Source of the DNA: Cyclobacteriaceae bacterium
Lineage (GTDB): Bacteria; Bacteroidota; Bacteroidia; Cytophagales; Cyclobacteriaceae
DNA length: 64,000 bases
NCBI GenBank assembly: GCA_028281285.1
Contig: JANQKF010000020.1
Coordinates: 186,001 to 250,000, forward strand
Direction: 5' to 3'
Positions within the stretch are counted from its first letter, which is position 1, and the number at the start of each line of letters is the position of its first letter. Both the position numbers and the translations under genes were made by a program. Below the pieces are notes generated by a model. The model made no database searches. It was not told the origin of the DNA and saw only the letters and a list, made by a program, of their open reading frames with translations. Shown here piece by piece: positions 24,407 through 33,222 of the stretch.

Positions 24407-25780
24407 CTACAATCCATATTTCTGTAATCTTCTATACAAAGCCAATCGATCAATCCCTAACTCTTTAGCGGCTCTTGTCACATTGCCATTGTGTTTGTCG
24501 AGTGCTTTCAGAATTAGCCGTTTTTCCATTTCCGATAGATTAAGGATATCTTCCTCATCGGTCGTATTTCCTCTTGATGTGCTCAAAAGAAAATCTTCCG
24601 GGGTCAATTTGTTTCCTTCACAAAGAATTATAGCCCTCTCAATGGCATGCTGCAATTCGCGGATATTACCCGGCCAATCGTATCGTTTGAGTTTGGACAG
24701 AGTGTTCTGGTCAATACGCATCTTATCCTTCTTGTATTTTTTGCCATACAATTCCATGAAATGTTTCACCAAGAGATCGATATCATCTTTTCTCTCGCTT
24801 AGTGAAGGCATTCGAATCTCTACCGTATTGATTCTGTAGAGCAAATCCTGACGAAAAGAGCCTTCCTTGACCATATCATAGAGTGGCATGTTTGTGGCAC
24901 ATACCAGACGAATGTCAATCGGAGTTTCCTTTCCTGAACCGACTCTGCTAACTTTTCGTTGCTGGAGCACCGTCAATAGCTTGGCCTGAAGGGGTAGGGA
25001 TAAATTTCCAATTTCATCCAAAAAAAGTGTCCCTCCGGAGGCAAGCTCAAAACGCCCTGGCTTGTCCTCTTTAGCATCAGTAAAGGCCCCTTTCACATGT
25101 CCGAAGAGCTCACTTTCGAATAGTGTTTCGCTGATCGAGCCCAGATCGACATTGATGAACACCTCATTGTTTCGTTCGGATTGTCGATGCAAGGCACGTG
25201 CGGCAAGCTCTTTTCCAGTGCCATTCTCTCCAAGAATCAAGACATTAGCGTCAGTAGGGCCAACTTTTTCAATTAGACCGAAGACCTTCTGAATCGGAAG
25301 GGACTCTCCTATAAAATCGCCAAACTTCTGATCGATTTGATCAACCAAGGTCTTCTGAGTGTTTTTGAGTCGATCGACTTCCAGCTTGCTTTGCCTAAGC
25401 TGTAGAGCAGACTGAATAGTACCAAACAATTTTTCATTCTTCCAGGGCTTGGAAATGAAGTCTGTTGCACCAGCTTTTACCGCTTTCACGGCAAGGTCTA
25501 ACTCTCCATATGCGGTAATTAGAATGACAATTGTATTGGGATCAATATTGAGAATCTGGTTTAACCATTTTAGGCCGTCTTTGCCATCATTTTCGCCTTT
25601 CTTGAAATTCATATCAAGCAAAACAACATCGAAGTTCTCCCTATCAAAATGTTGAGGGATGAGTTCAGGATTATTTTCAATCTGAACCAATGTAAACTGT
25701 TGCTTAAGATACATCCGTGCCGTATTGAGCACATCAATGTCATCATCAACAACCAGGATTTTTGCTTCGGTTTTTGCCAT
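24407..25780 (-). CDS. Sigma-54-dependent NtrC-family response regulator
   Basis: 457 residues. Receiver domain 1-125 with acidic pocket D12-D14, phospho-acceptor Asp56 (VVLLDMNF) and Lys111 (FISKPW). AAA+ domain about 155-385 with Walker A GENGTGKE (184-191), the sigma-54 contact loop as GAFTDA (231-236, a variant of GAFTGA), Walker B LFLDEIGN (252-259) and R-finger region FRQDLLYRINTV. A Fis-type helix-turn-helix follows at about 428-453 (GNVTRAAKELGIDRLALYRR). It should bind paired enhancer sites and activate sigma-54 promoters. Such paired sites lie directly in front of its own start and of the divergent permease array, making the array its likely target. Confidence 0.94.
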   Translation of the reverse strand: MAKTEAKILVVDDDIDVLNTARMYLKQQFTLVQIENNPELIPQHFDRENFDVVLLDMNFKKGENDGKDGLKWLNQILNIDPNTIVILITAYGELDLAVKAVKAGATDFISKPWKNEKLFGTIQSALQLRQSKLEVDRLKNTQKTLVDQIDQKFGDFIGESLPIQKVFGLIEKVGPTDANVLILGENGTGKELAARALHRQSERNNEVFINVDLGSISETLFESELFGHVKGAFTDAKEDKPGRFELASGGTLFLDEIGNLSLPLQAKLLTVLQQRKVSRVGSGKETPIDIRLVCATNMPLYDMVKEGSFRQDLLYRINTVEIRMPSLSERKDDIDLLVKHFMELYGKKYKKDKMRIDQNTLSKLKRYDWPGNIRELQHAIERAIILCEGNKLTPEDFLLSTSRGNTTDEEDILNLSEMEKRLILKALDKHNGNVTRAAKELGIDRLALYRRLQKYGL

Positions 25781-25788
25781 TTCAAGAG

Positions 25789-25827
25789 TGTATCAAAAAC
25801 AAACAGTTAAATGTATTGAAAACAAAC
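25789..25827. promoter_or_regulatory. Paired enhancer-like sites of array promoter 1
   Basis: Two direct copies, TGTATCAAAAACAAAC (25789-25804) and TGTATTGAAAACAAAC (25812-25827), start 23 bp apart. Each holds a TGT-N7-ACA dyad of the kind bound by Fis-type activators. The second copy starts exactly 80 bp before the TGGCAC element at 25892. An equivalent pair with the same spacings precedes permease P8. Confidence 0.7.
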
Positions 25828-25891
25828 TATAATTTACAATCAGTTTCAAAGAAAATATCATAACTAGTTGAATTATAGATAATTATAAACT

Positions 25892-25907
25892 TGGCACTTC
25901 TTTTGGC
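25892..25907 (+). promoter_or_regulatory. Candidate sigma-54 promoter 1, permeases P1-P7
   Basis: TGGCAC-TTCTT-TTGGC. The -24 element matches the sigma-54 consensus fully (TTGGCAC); the -12 element is TTGG(C) rather than TTGC. The same TTGGCTA -12 region and spacing recur before P8. The predicted leader before the ATG at 25937 is about 20 nt. Confidence 0.6.
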
Positions 25908-25936
25908 TATGTAGATGAAAAAAACGCATTTCAGCC

Positions 25937-28363
25937 ATGCTCAAAAATTACTTCAAAACAGCGATTCGCAATCTGACCCGGAATAGGGCGTTTGCCATCA
26001 TCAACATTTTAGGACTCGTTCTTGGGATTTCAGGAACGGTTGTCATTTATAGAATCATCACTTTCGAACGTAGTTTCGACACCTACCACCACGCTGCAGA
26101 AAACATCTATCGGATCAATCTTATTCAGGATGATGAAAGAGGCCTTTTTAGGGGTGTATCGGTCATGCATCCTTTAGGACCCGCTGTGAGAACCGATTTT
26201 CCGGATTGGACTGTTTCCAGGATTCACTGGTATGGTCCTGGTATATTCATGGTCGAAAATGAGCAAGGGATTCAAAAGAAGTTTAGAGAAACTCAAGGTA
26301 TGGCATTCGTTGAACAAGGATTCTTCGAAATTTTTGACTTCGAGATTATTGCTGGAAATCCGGATGACATCCTCAAAGAACCCAACACCTTTGCCTTGTC
26401 GGCCAGTGCTGCCGACAAACTGTTTGAATTAAATGGAACCGGATATCAATCCGTACTAGGTCGGACTGTACAATTCGAAAACAAACTACAGCTTCAGGTT
26501 AAAGCTGTCTATCAGGATTCTCCAAAGAACAGTGACATCCAACTGGATTATTTAATGTTCTATGAAGGGGCGAAAATTTATCCGTATGCCTCTAATCTTA
26601 CCAGTTGGGGAACACGAAACGGGGCGGCACGTCTTTGGGTCAGATTGCCTCAAGGACAAACCGAAGAACAAGCAGAGGCACAATTACGCGAAGCGTCCAA
26701 GAAATACTTGGCGAATATAGGAGCAGGGGGAGACAACGTGTATTTCGGTTTGGAGCCGTTAGCGGATATTCACCTGGATGAAGAAACCGGCCCAGGAGGA
26801 TTTATCAATAAGCGATTAATTCGTGCCATGCAGTTTTTGGCACTATTGCTAATAGTTACTGCCGCAATCAATTTTATAAATCTGGCTACAGCACAATCTG
26901 TAAAAAGAGCTAAGGAAATTGGAATCAGAAAAGTATTGGGTAGTCGAAAAGGACATCTTATTGGTCAATTTTTTGGTGAAGTCTTCCTGATTGTATTTGT
27001 AGCAGTGGTATTGTCTTTAGGACTGAGTGAAGCTGCATTGATGCAGCTGGAACCACTACTTGGATATAGCCTGGGTCTTAATCTCCTTTCGAATCCAGGG
27101 ATGATCTTATTCCTTGTAATACTGCTTTTTGTGGTAACCATTCTTTCGGCATTCTATCCTTCTTTGGTACTAGCCAACTACAACCCGGTGGTTGCCATAA
27201 AGAGTGGGAGCATGTCGTCCAAAACCGGAACAAGCATGTTCGTCAGACGGGCGTTGGTGATCTTTCAGTTCTGTATTTCACAGTTTTTGATTATTGGTAC
27301 CCTGGTTCTTCTTTCACAAATGAGCTTTATGAGAAACCAGCCTCTCGGTTTCGAAACCGAGGCCATCGTGACATTTTCAATTCCTGAGCGAACAGATGAA
27401 AAGATGGATTTGCTCAAAAGCCGTTTACAGGGTATTGCCGGGGTAGGTGACATTAGTTTCTACATTGCCTCTCCAGGAGGTGCCAGAACAAACAATATTG
27501 ATGATATCAAAGATCCACGCGGAGGTGAGGATGACTCATTCAACGCGAATAGAAAAAATGTAGATCATAACTATGCCAGGCTATTCGATCTCGAGTTGGT
27601 GGCTGGAGAATTCTATCGCGACAACGCTACAAATGAACAATGTGTAATCAGTCGGAAATTTGCCGAAAAACTTGGCTATACAGAACCGACATCAGCTGTG
27701 GGTGAGCGGTTTGAAACGAGATGGGGTAGATCGTATATCATCAATGGCGTGGTAGAAGATTTTCATAATAATTCCTTGAGATCGGAAATTCAGCCGGTCT
27801 ACATGATGATCGGACCAAGCCAATACTTTGAGGCCGGTGTCAAACTGAATCTGGATGGAAACTATCAGGCTACTTTGAATAAAATCGAAGAAGTATGGAG
27901 TGAGATATTCACTGCTGATGTGTTCACTCATCAATTCCTGGATGAACGAATTGTTCAGCAATACGATAACGAGAAACGAGTTTCTGAATTGGCTCAGGTT
28001 TTGGCAGGAATTGCCATCTTCATTGGCTGTCTTGGACTCTATGGTCTGATCTCCTTTATGGCCAATCAGAAGGTTAAAGAGATTGGGATACGTAAGGTGC
28101 TAGGCGCTTCTATTACGAATATTGTTGGAATTTTTTCACGAGAAATTATGGTATTACTCGTAGTTGCCTTTGTGATTGCTGCTCCTCTTGGATACTATCT
28201 CGCGAGTAATTGGTTGGATAGTTATGCCTACAGAATCACCATTGGAGTCTCGATATTCGTGGCGGCCATTTTAGCTACGATCATTATCGCAGGAGCCACT
28301 GTTGGACTGCGAGCTTTCAGAGCGGCAAGCGCTAATCCTGTTCAATCATTAAGAGACGAATAA
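25937..28363 (+). CDS. Duplicated FtsX/MacB-type permease, array copy P1
   Basis: 808 residues. TM1 19-42; first MacB-like periplasmic domain about 44-290; TM2 297-318, coupling motif KEIGIRKVLG 326-335, TM3 346-366, TM4 388-412; TM5 437-459; second periplasmic domain about 465-670 (INGVVEDFHNNSL 602-614); TM6 686-708, coupling motif KEIGIRKVLG 714-723, TM7 736-760, TM8 770-790; cytoplasmic end NPVQSLRDE. This is two MacB/LolC-like permease units in one chain. Members of this family shape mechanotransmission-type ABC exporters that need a separate ATPase. It is the first gene behind the sigma-54-like promoter and is closest in type to P3. The transported substrate cannot be told. Confidence 0.93.
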   Translation: MLKNYFKTAIRNLTRNRAFAIINILGLVLGISGTVVIYRIITFERSFDTYHHAAENIYRINLIQDDERGLFRGVSVMHPLGPAVRTDFPDWTVSRIHWYGPGIFMVENEQGIQKKFRETQGMAFVEQGFFEIFDFEIIAGNPDDILKEPNTFALSASAADKLFELNGTGYQSVLGRTVQFENKLQLQVKAVYQDSPKNSDIQLDYLMFYEGAKIYPYASNLTSWGTRNGAARLWVRLPQGQTEEQAEAQLREASKKYLANIGAGGDNVYFGLEPLADIHLDEETGPGGFINKRLIRAMQFLALLLIVTAAINFINLATAQSVKRAKEIGIRKVLGSRKGHLIGQFFGEVFLIVFVAVVLSLGLSEAALMQLEPLLGYSLGLNLLSNPGMILFLVILLFVVTILSAFYPSLVLANYNPVVAIKSGSMSSKTGTSMFVRRALVIFQFCISQFLIIGTLVLLSQMSFMRNQPLGFETEAIVTFSIPERTDEKMDLLKSRLQGIAGVGDISFYIASPGGARTNNIDDIKDPRGGEDDSFNANRKNVDHNYARLFDLELVAGEFYRDNATNEQCVISRKFAEKLGYTEPTSAVGERFETRWGRSYIINGVVEDFHNNSLRSEIQPVYMMIGPSQYFEAGVKLNLDGNYQATLNKIEEVWSEIFTADVFTHQFLDERIVQQYDNEKRVSELAQVLAGIAIFIGCLGLYGLISFMANQKVKEIGIRKVLGASITNIVGIFSREIMVLLVVAFVIAAPLGYYLASNWLDSYAYRITIGVSIFVAAILATIIIAGATVGLRAFRAASANPVQSLRDE

Positions 28364-28375
28364 AACAACACGGTC

Positions 28376-30778
28376 ATGGTTAAAAACTACTTCATCACAG
28401 CATTAAGAAATCTTGCGCGAAACAAGGTCAATACAGCAATCAATGCATTCGGACTGACATTGGGAATCACCTGCTCACTGGTGATTTTCCTTGTAGTTCG
28501 TTACGAATTAAGCTTTAATATGCATAATGCCGATCCGGACCGCATATTCAGAGTGGTGACTGAGCACACTGATTCGGAAGGGTTTACCTCTCAGGCATCA
28601 ATGCAGTTTCCTTTTGTCACCGCTTTCAAAAGTGATTTTCCCGATGTAGCGGCAACGTTTATTCACAATAATGTATCTCCTCCCACTCTCTACATTGAAC
28701 GAAATGGTGAAGAGCTTCGCTTTCAGGAAAGAACCAATCGTTTTGCTTTTGTGCATCCGGATTACCCAAAGATTTTCACACATGAATGGCTGCATGGTAA
28801 TCCTGAAACCGCTTTGACAGAGATCAACTCTATGGTTTTGACGAAAAGCATGGCAGAAAAGCTTTTTGGAAAAACAGACGTGATGGGTGAGATTGTAGGA
28901 TTCAGCAAGATTACAGATATGCTAATTACGGGGGTGGTTGAGGACTATCCAAAAGCCACCGATTTTCCCATAGATATTTTTGTAAGCATAGAGTCCAATG
29001 GACAGTATTCCCGTGATGTATCTTCAGGAAACTGGGGCTCGATCTATGGTGCGGTCAACGCCTTCATCAAGTTGCCCGAAGGCATGACTAAAGAGTCTAT
29101 GGAGGCGAGGTTGGAAGGCTTTGATGTAAAGCATAACCGCAATCTTGATGAAGGAGAAGAATTGGCTCGTGTACTTCAGCCACTTTCAGATTTACACTAT
29201 AATGGAGATTTAGGCAATTACGGCCGTAGAACTATTAGCAAATCCACGCTGTGGGCGATTGGTATTATTGGAATCCTTTTGCTTGTGGCAGCCTGTATAA
29301 ATTTCATCAATCTTAACACTGCACTGGCAGTACGAAGGTCAAAGGAGGTAGGAATTCGCAAAGTACTGGGAAGCGGTAGAAAGAGTTTAGTGATTCAATT
29401 CATGGGTGAAACATTTCTGGTCACTTTTCTAGCCCTGTTGATCTCATTCGGAGGCGTGGAACTAGCCTTAATCAACCTTAAAGCCCATCTGGGATATGAC
29501 TTGGAATTTAATTTATTCCTCGACTCTCAAGCTTCACTTTTCCTTCTCATTACATTTCTTTTTGCGGTGGTGTTCTCAGGGATGTATCCCTCATTTGTGT
29601 TGGCCTCTTATAAGCCGATTGCGGCAATCAGGAACAAGATCACGGCCGAAAAGCAGGGGACTTTCTCTCTGAGAAAAGTGCTCGTGACAACTCAGTTGAT
29701 GATTTCTCAGGCACTAATTATATGCACAGTAATCGTGCTTCAACAGATGGATTATTTCTATAATGCTCCGCTTGGATTGGACAAGGAGTCAGTAATTGAA
29801 TTGGCGTCTCCCGGAGGGCAAGTTGAAAACCAGAGGCTTTTCAAGTCCGGGGCACTCCAAATACCGGGTATTGAAAGTGTGACCAGAACCAATAGCGGTG
29901 CTATTTCAGGGAATGTCTGGTTTGGAAGTTATGAACTCCAACTCAATGGTGAAACGATTGAAAACAGCAGCGAAATCAAGTTTATTGATAAGGATTTTCT
30001 TACTACCTATGGCGTTAAATTGATTGCGGGTCAAAACGTGCTAGAGCGAGATAGCCTGAAAAACTTTCTGGTAAACGAAGAGCTTCTCAAAGAAATTGGC
30101 ATTACAGATTATACTGAAGTATTGGGTAAACCATTCTCCTTCTGGGGTAACACTGGTCAAATTGGAGGAGTAGTGGCAGATTACAATACTAAGTCTCTGC
30201 ACGACTCGATGGAACCTTTGGTCATGGTCTTTGGAGAGGGGTATGGAAGTATGGCCTTGAGGTTCGAAACTCAAGACATTAAAGGCCTATTGTCCTCCTT
30301 GGAAGAGATCTACACCGACATATTCCCGGAACGTGATTTCAATCCGAGATTCCTTGATGAAACAATTGCAAACTTCTATGAGGAAGAGCAAAAGGCGTCC
30401 ACCTTATTTCAAATTGCTGCTGGAATTGCCATCCTGATTGGTTGTATCGGAATGATCGGGCTTATCTCTTATATCGCTACTCAAAAGGTGAAAGAGGTGG
30501 GAATTCGAAAGGTACTCGGTGCGAGTGTTTCCAATATACTGACCCTGTTTTCAAGACAGTTTTTGGTGTTTACGATTCTTGGATTCGTGATTGCCGCTCC
30601 AGTGGCCTTTTATTTAATGAATAGCTGGTTGCAAGGTTTTGAGTATCGAATTAATGTCGGTGCCGATGTCTTTGGCCTCGGCTTGCTAATCACCACTCTA
30701 ATAGTTGTCATATCTGTAGGGTTCAGGGCCTATCGTTCTGCTACCGCCAACCCCGCACAATCACTCAGATCAGAATAA
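28376..30778 (+). CDS. Duplicated FtsX/MacB-type permease, array copy P2
   Basis: 800 residues, same eight-TM, two-periplasmic-domain plan. TM1 about 18-41 carries FGLTLGITCSLVIFLVVR, a variant shared with P7 and P8. First coupling motif KEVGIRKVLGSGRKSL (323-338) follows ACINFINLNTA; the second is KEVGIRKVLGASVSNIL. The second periplasmic domain lacks the usual VVKDFH wording and reads GGVVADYNTKSL. C-terminus NPAQSLRSE. It starts 12 bp after P1, in a spacer with GGTCATG overlapping the start. Probably the same heteromeric system or a parallel exporter; substrate unknown. Confidence 0.93.
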   Translation: MVKNYFITALRNLARNKVNTAINAFGLTLGITCSLVIFLVVRYELSFNMHNADPDRIFRVVTEHTDSEGFTSQASMQFPFVTAFKSDFPDVAATFIHNNVSPPTLYIERNGEELRFQERTNRFAFVHPDYPKIFTHEWLHGNPETALTEINSMVLTKSMAEKLFGKTDVMGEIVGFSKITDMLITGVVEDYPKATDFPIDIFVSIESNGQYSRDVSSGNWGSIYGAVNAFIKLPEGMTKESMEARLEGFDVKHNRNLDEGEELARVLQPLSDLHYNGDLGNYGRRTISKSTLWAIGIIGILLLVAACINFINLNTALAVRRSKEVGIRKVLGSGRKSLVIQFMGETFLVTFLALLISFGGVELALINLKAHLGYDLEFNLFLDSQASLFLLITFLFAVVFSGMYPSFVLASYKPIAAIRNKITAEKQGTFSLRKVLVTTQLMISQALIICTVIVLQQMDYFYNAPLGLDKESVIELASPGGQVENQRLFKSGALQIPGIESVTRTNSGAISGNVWFGSYELQLNGETIENSSEIKFIDKDFLTTYGVKLIAGQNVLERDSLKNFLVNEELLKEIGITDYTEVLGKPFSFWGNTGQIGGVVADYNTKSLHDSMEPLVMVFGEGYGSMALRFETQDIKGLLSSLEEIYTDIFPERDFNPRFLDETIANFYEEEQKASTLFQIAAGIAILIGCIGMIGLISYIATQKVKEVGIRKVLGASVSNILTLFSRQFLVFTILGFVIAAPVAFYLMNSWLQGFEYRINVGADVFGLGLLITTLIVVISVGFRAYRSATANPAQSLRSE

Positions 30779-30784
30779 AAAACT

Positions 30785-33211
30785 ATGCTTAAGAATTATA
30801 TCATTACCGCAATACGAAACCTAAAGAGGAACAAAACCTACACATTCATTAATGTGTTTGGACTTGCCTTGGGTATCAGTGCAGCGCTTGTGCTATTCAA
30901 GATTGTAATCTTTGAAAAGAGCTTTGATAAACATCATTCGAACTTCGAGGATATATACAGGTTCAACAAGGAGGAAATAGCCTCGAACGTGACCGAAGTC
31001 GGCCCCGGAATTCCACACCCTTTTTCAGAGGCCTTCGAGACAGATTTTCCTGACTATGGAATTTTGACAAAGACTTTTTATGCCGGAGATGGTCAGTTGA
31101 GTGTAAAAGGGGCTTCAGGTCAATATCAACATTTTGAAATGGAGAGGGGTGTTGCCTTTACCGACAATAACTTCTTTACAGTATTTGATTTTGAGTTCCT
31201 TGTGGGTGATGTAAAACTAGCATTATCAGGACCGAAGACCACCGTGATCACTGAGTCCCTAGCACTGCGTTTGTTTGGTAAGGATAAGACTGAGTTGGAT
31301 CAGGTTATTGGTCGCGAGATAATGATGGACAATGAGTTGTCTGTCAATGTAGTTGCTGTGATCGCAGACTTGCCTCAAAACACCATGTTTCCATTCCAAA
31401 TCATGATAGACTATGAGTCCTTGGATGGATTCTACGATTTCTTCTTCCCAAATCAATGGGGGGCTTCAAGCTCGCAAGGCAATGTTTTCCTTTTAAAGGC
31501 GGACGGTGTGACTAAGGAGCAAATTGATGCTCAAATGGACGCTTTTGAGAAAAAGCATATGGGAGATGATGCTACTACCAATAACTTTTTTCTACAGCCA
31601 TTAAAGGACGTACATTTTCAACCCGAGGTCGCGGTTTATGGCGATCGATTTATCGACCCTCAGGAAATGATGATTCCTTCATTGGTCGCAATCTTCCTGG
31701 TTCTAACCGCTTGTGTCAATTTTGTGAATTTGGCTACGGCTCAAGCAGTTAAACGTTCAAAAGAAGTTGGGATACGAAAGGTTCTGGGTGGTGAAAAGCG
31801 ACAACTCATACTTCAATTTATGGGTGAGACTTTCTTCCTTACATTGATCGCAGTAATCATATCATTAGGAGTTGCCGAACTGGCAATGAACAATTTTCAA
31901 GAGCTTATAGGATATGAGTTATCACTTAATTTGTTGAATGATCCTCAATTGCCGTTAATCCTTGGATTGACCACGATTGGGGTGACTCTATTGGCAGGTA
32001 TTTATCCCTCTTTGATTTTGTCATCTTTAAAGCCCGTCACGGCCCTGAAAAGCAAAGGACAAGCAGCAATGTCGGGTAAGGTCAATCTACGAAGAGGCCT
32101 GGTGATATTCCAGTTTGCAATATCTCAATTTCTGGTGATTTGCACCTTGGTTGTCATCTCGCAGATGAACTATTTTGAAAACAAAGATCTTGGGTTCAAG
32201 CGATCTTCTATTGTCAACTTTGCATTGCCGGATCGTGACTTTGATAAATTGAACCTGATCGCAAACGAGCTAAGACGAAACGCTCGTGTTTCGGCAGTCA
32301 GTTACGGCTTTAGTACACCAAGTTCCGATTCGAATATTGGTTCAACTTTCAATTACGCCCCATTAGAAAGTGAAAATGGCTTTGATGCTTCATTCAAGGT
32401 AATTGATGAGAATTATCTTGACTTGTACGAAATCCAGTTGCTGGCAGGCAGAAACCTGAAAGCTTCGGATACCACATTCACCAATGTAATGGTATCGGAA
32501 AAAGTACTGCAAATCATGCATATAGATAACCCGGAAGATGCCATAGGTTTGAAAATCCAGACTGGAATCAACGGACCGAAAACCATTGTTGGGGTGTTCA
32601 ATGATTTTCACGCGACTTCATTAAGAGAAGAGATACCTCCTTTATTGATGCTGAACTATCCGGGGTTCTATTATCAGGGAGGAGTGAAATTCGAAGGAGA
32701 TGAAAACCAAACGAAAGATATTATAGCCAACATAGAGGCCCTCTGGGTAGAGCACTACCCGGATTATATATTCGATTATGCGATCTACTCTGAAACACTT
32801 TTGGAATTCTATTCTGATGAAGCAAATATGCTGGATCGTTACCAGGTCTTTTCAGGGATTGCAATCCTGATTGGATGTCTGGGTTTGTATGGCCTTATCT
32901 CATTTATGGCCAACCAGAGAACCAAGGAAATTGGAGTCAGGAAAGTCCTTGGTGCAAGCGTTGGGCAAGTGCTTGGAATCTTCTCGAAGGAATTGACCCT
33001 TTTGATCCTGATCGCATTTTTAGTTGCAGCTCCAGTGGCCTATTACTTCATGAATAGTTGGCTACAGGATTTTGAATACAGCATTTCCATTGGTGTTTGG
33101 GTCTTTGCGGTTGCCGTGGCCTTCACACTTGTCATCGGAGGAGCCACCACAGGCTTCAGGTCCCTCAAAGCGGCCAGAGCTAACCCTGTAGATTCATTAA
33201 GGGCAGAATAA
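30785..33211 (+). CDS. Duplicated FtsX/MacB-type permease, array copy P3
   Basis: 808 residues. First coupling motif KEVGIRKVLGGEKRQLILQF after ACVNFVNLATA; second KEIGVRKVLGASVGQVLGIF after CLGLYGLISFMANQ, a stretch nearly identical in P1. Periplasmic motif VGVFNDFHATSLREEIPP in the second domain. C-terminus NPVDSLRAE. The spacer to P2 is only 6 bp. Its closeness to P1 suggests these two come from one duplication, although overall divergence is substantial. Confidence 0.93.
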   Translation: MLKNYIITAIRNLKRNKTYTFINVFGLALGISAALVLFKIVIFEKSFDKHHSNFEDIYRFNKEEIASNVTEVGPGIPHPFSEAFETDFPDYGILTKTFYAGDGQLSVKGASGQYQHFEMERGVAFTDNNFFTVFDFEFLVGDVKLALSGPKTTVITESLALRLFGKDKTELDQVIGREIMMDNELSVNVVAVIADLPQNTMFPFQIMIDYESLDGFYDFFFPNQWGASSSQGNVFLLKADGVTKEQIDAQMDAFEKKHMGDDATTNNFFLQPLKDVHFQPEVAVYGDRFIDPQEMMIPSLVAIFLVLTACVNFVNLATAQAVKRSKEVGIRKVLGGEKRQLILQFMGETFFLTLIAVIISLGVAELAMNNFQELIGYELSLNLLNDPQLPLILGLTTIGVTLLAGIYPSLILSSLKPVTALKSKGQAAMSGKVNLRRGLVIFQFAISQFLVICTLVVISQMNYFENKDLGFKRSSIVNFALPDRDFDKLNLIANELRRNARVSAVSYGFSTPSSDSNIGSTFNYAPLESENGFDASFKVIDENYLDLYEIQLLAGRNLKASDTTFTNVMVSEKVLQIMHIDNPEDAIGLKIQTGINGPKTIVGVFNDFHATSLREEIPPLLMLNYPGFYYQGGVKFEGDENQTKDIIANIEALWVEHYPDYIFDYAIYSETLLEFYSDEANMLDRYQVFSGIAILIGCLGLYGLISFMANQRTKEIGVRKVLGASVGQVLGIFSKELTLLILIAFLVAAPVAYYFMNSWLQDFEYSISIGVWVFAVAVAFTLVIGGATTGFRSLKAARANPVDSLRAE

Positions 33212-33222
33212 AATTTAGAATT

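Noticed and set aside
25184-25240. Walker A motif near the array as a possible ABC ATPase
   Set aside because: It belongs to the AAA+ domain of the sigma-54 regulator; no ABC signature or Q-loop is present, and no other Walker A of ABC type was found in the window.
25789-25827. Direct repeats 23 bp apart could be a minimal CRISPR
   Set aside because: Only two imperfect copies, with 7-bp 'spacers', repeated with identical geometry at another promoter and next to a sigma-54 element; no cas genes. Enhancer sites explain them better.
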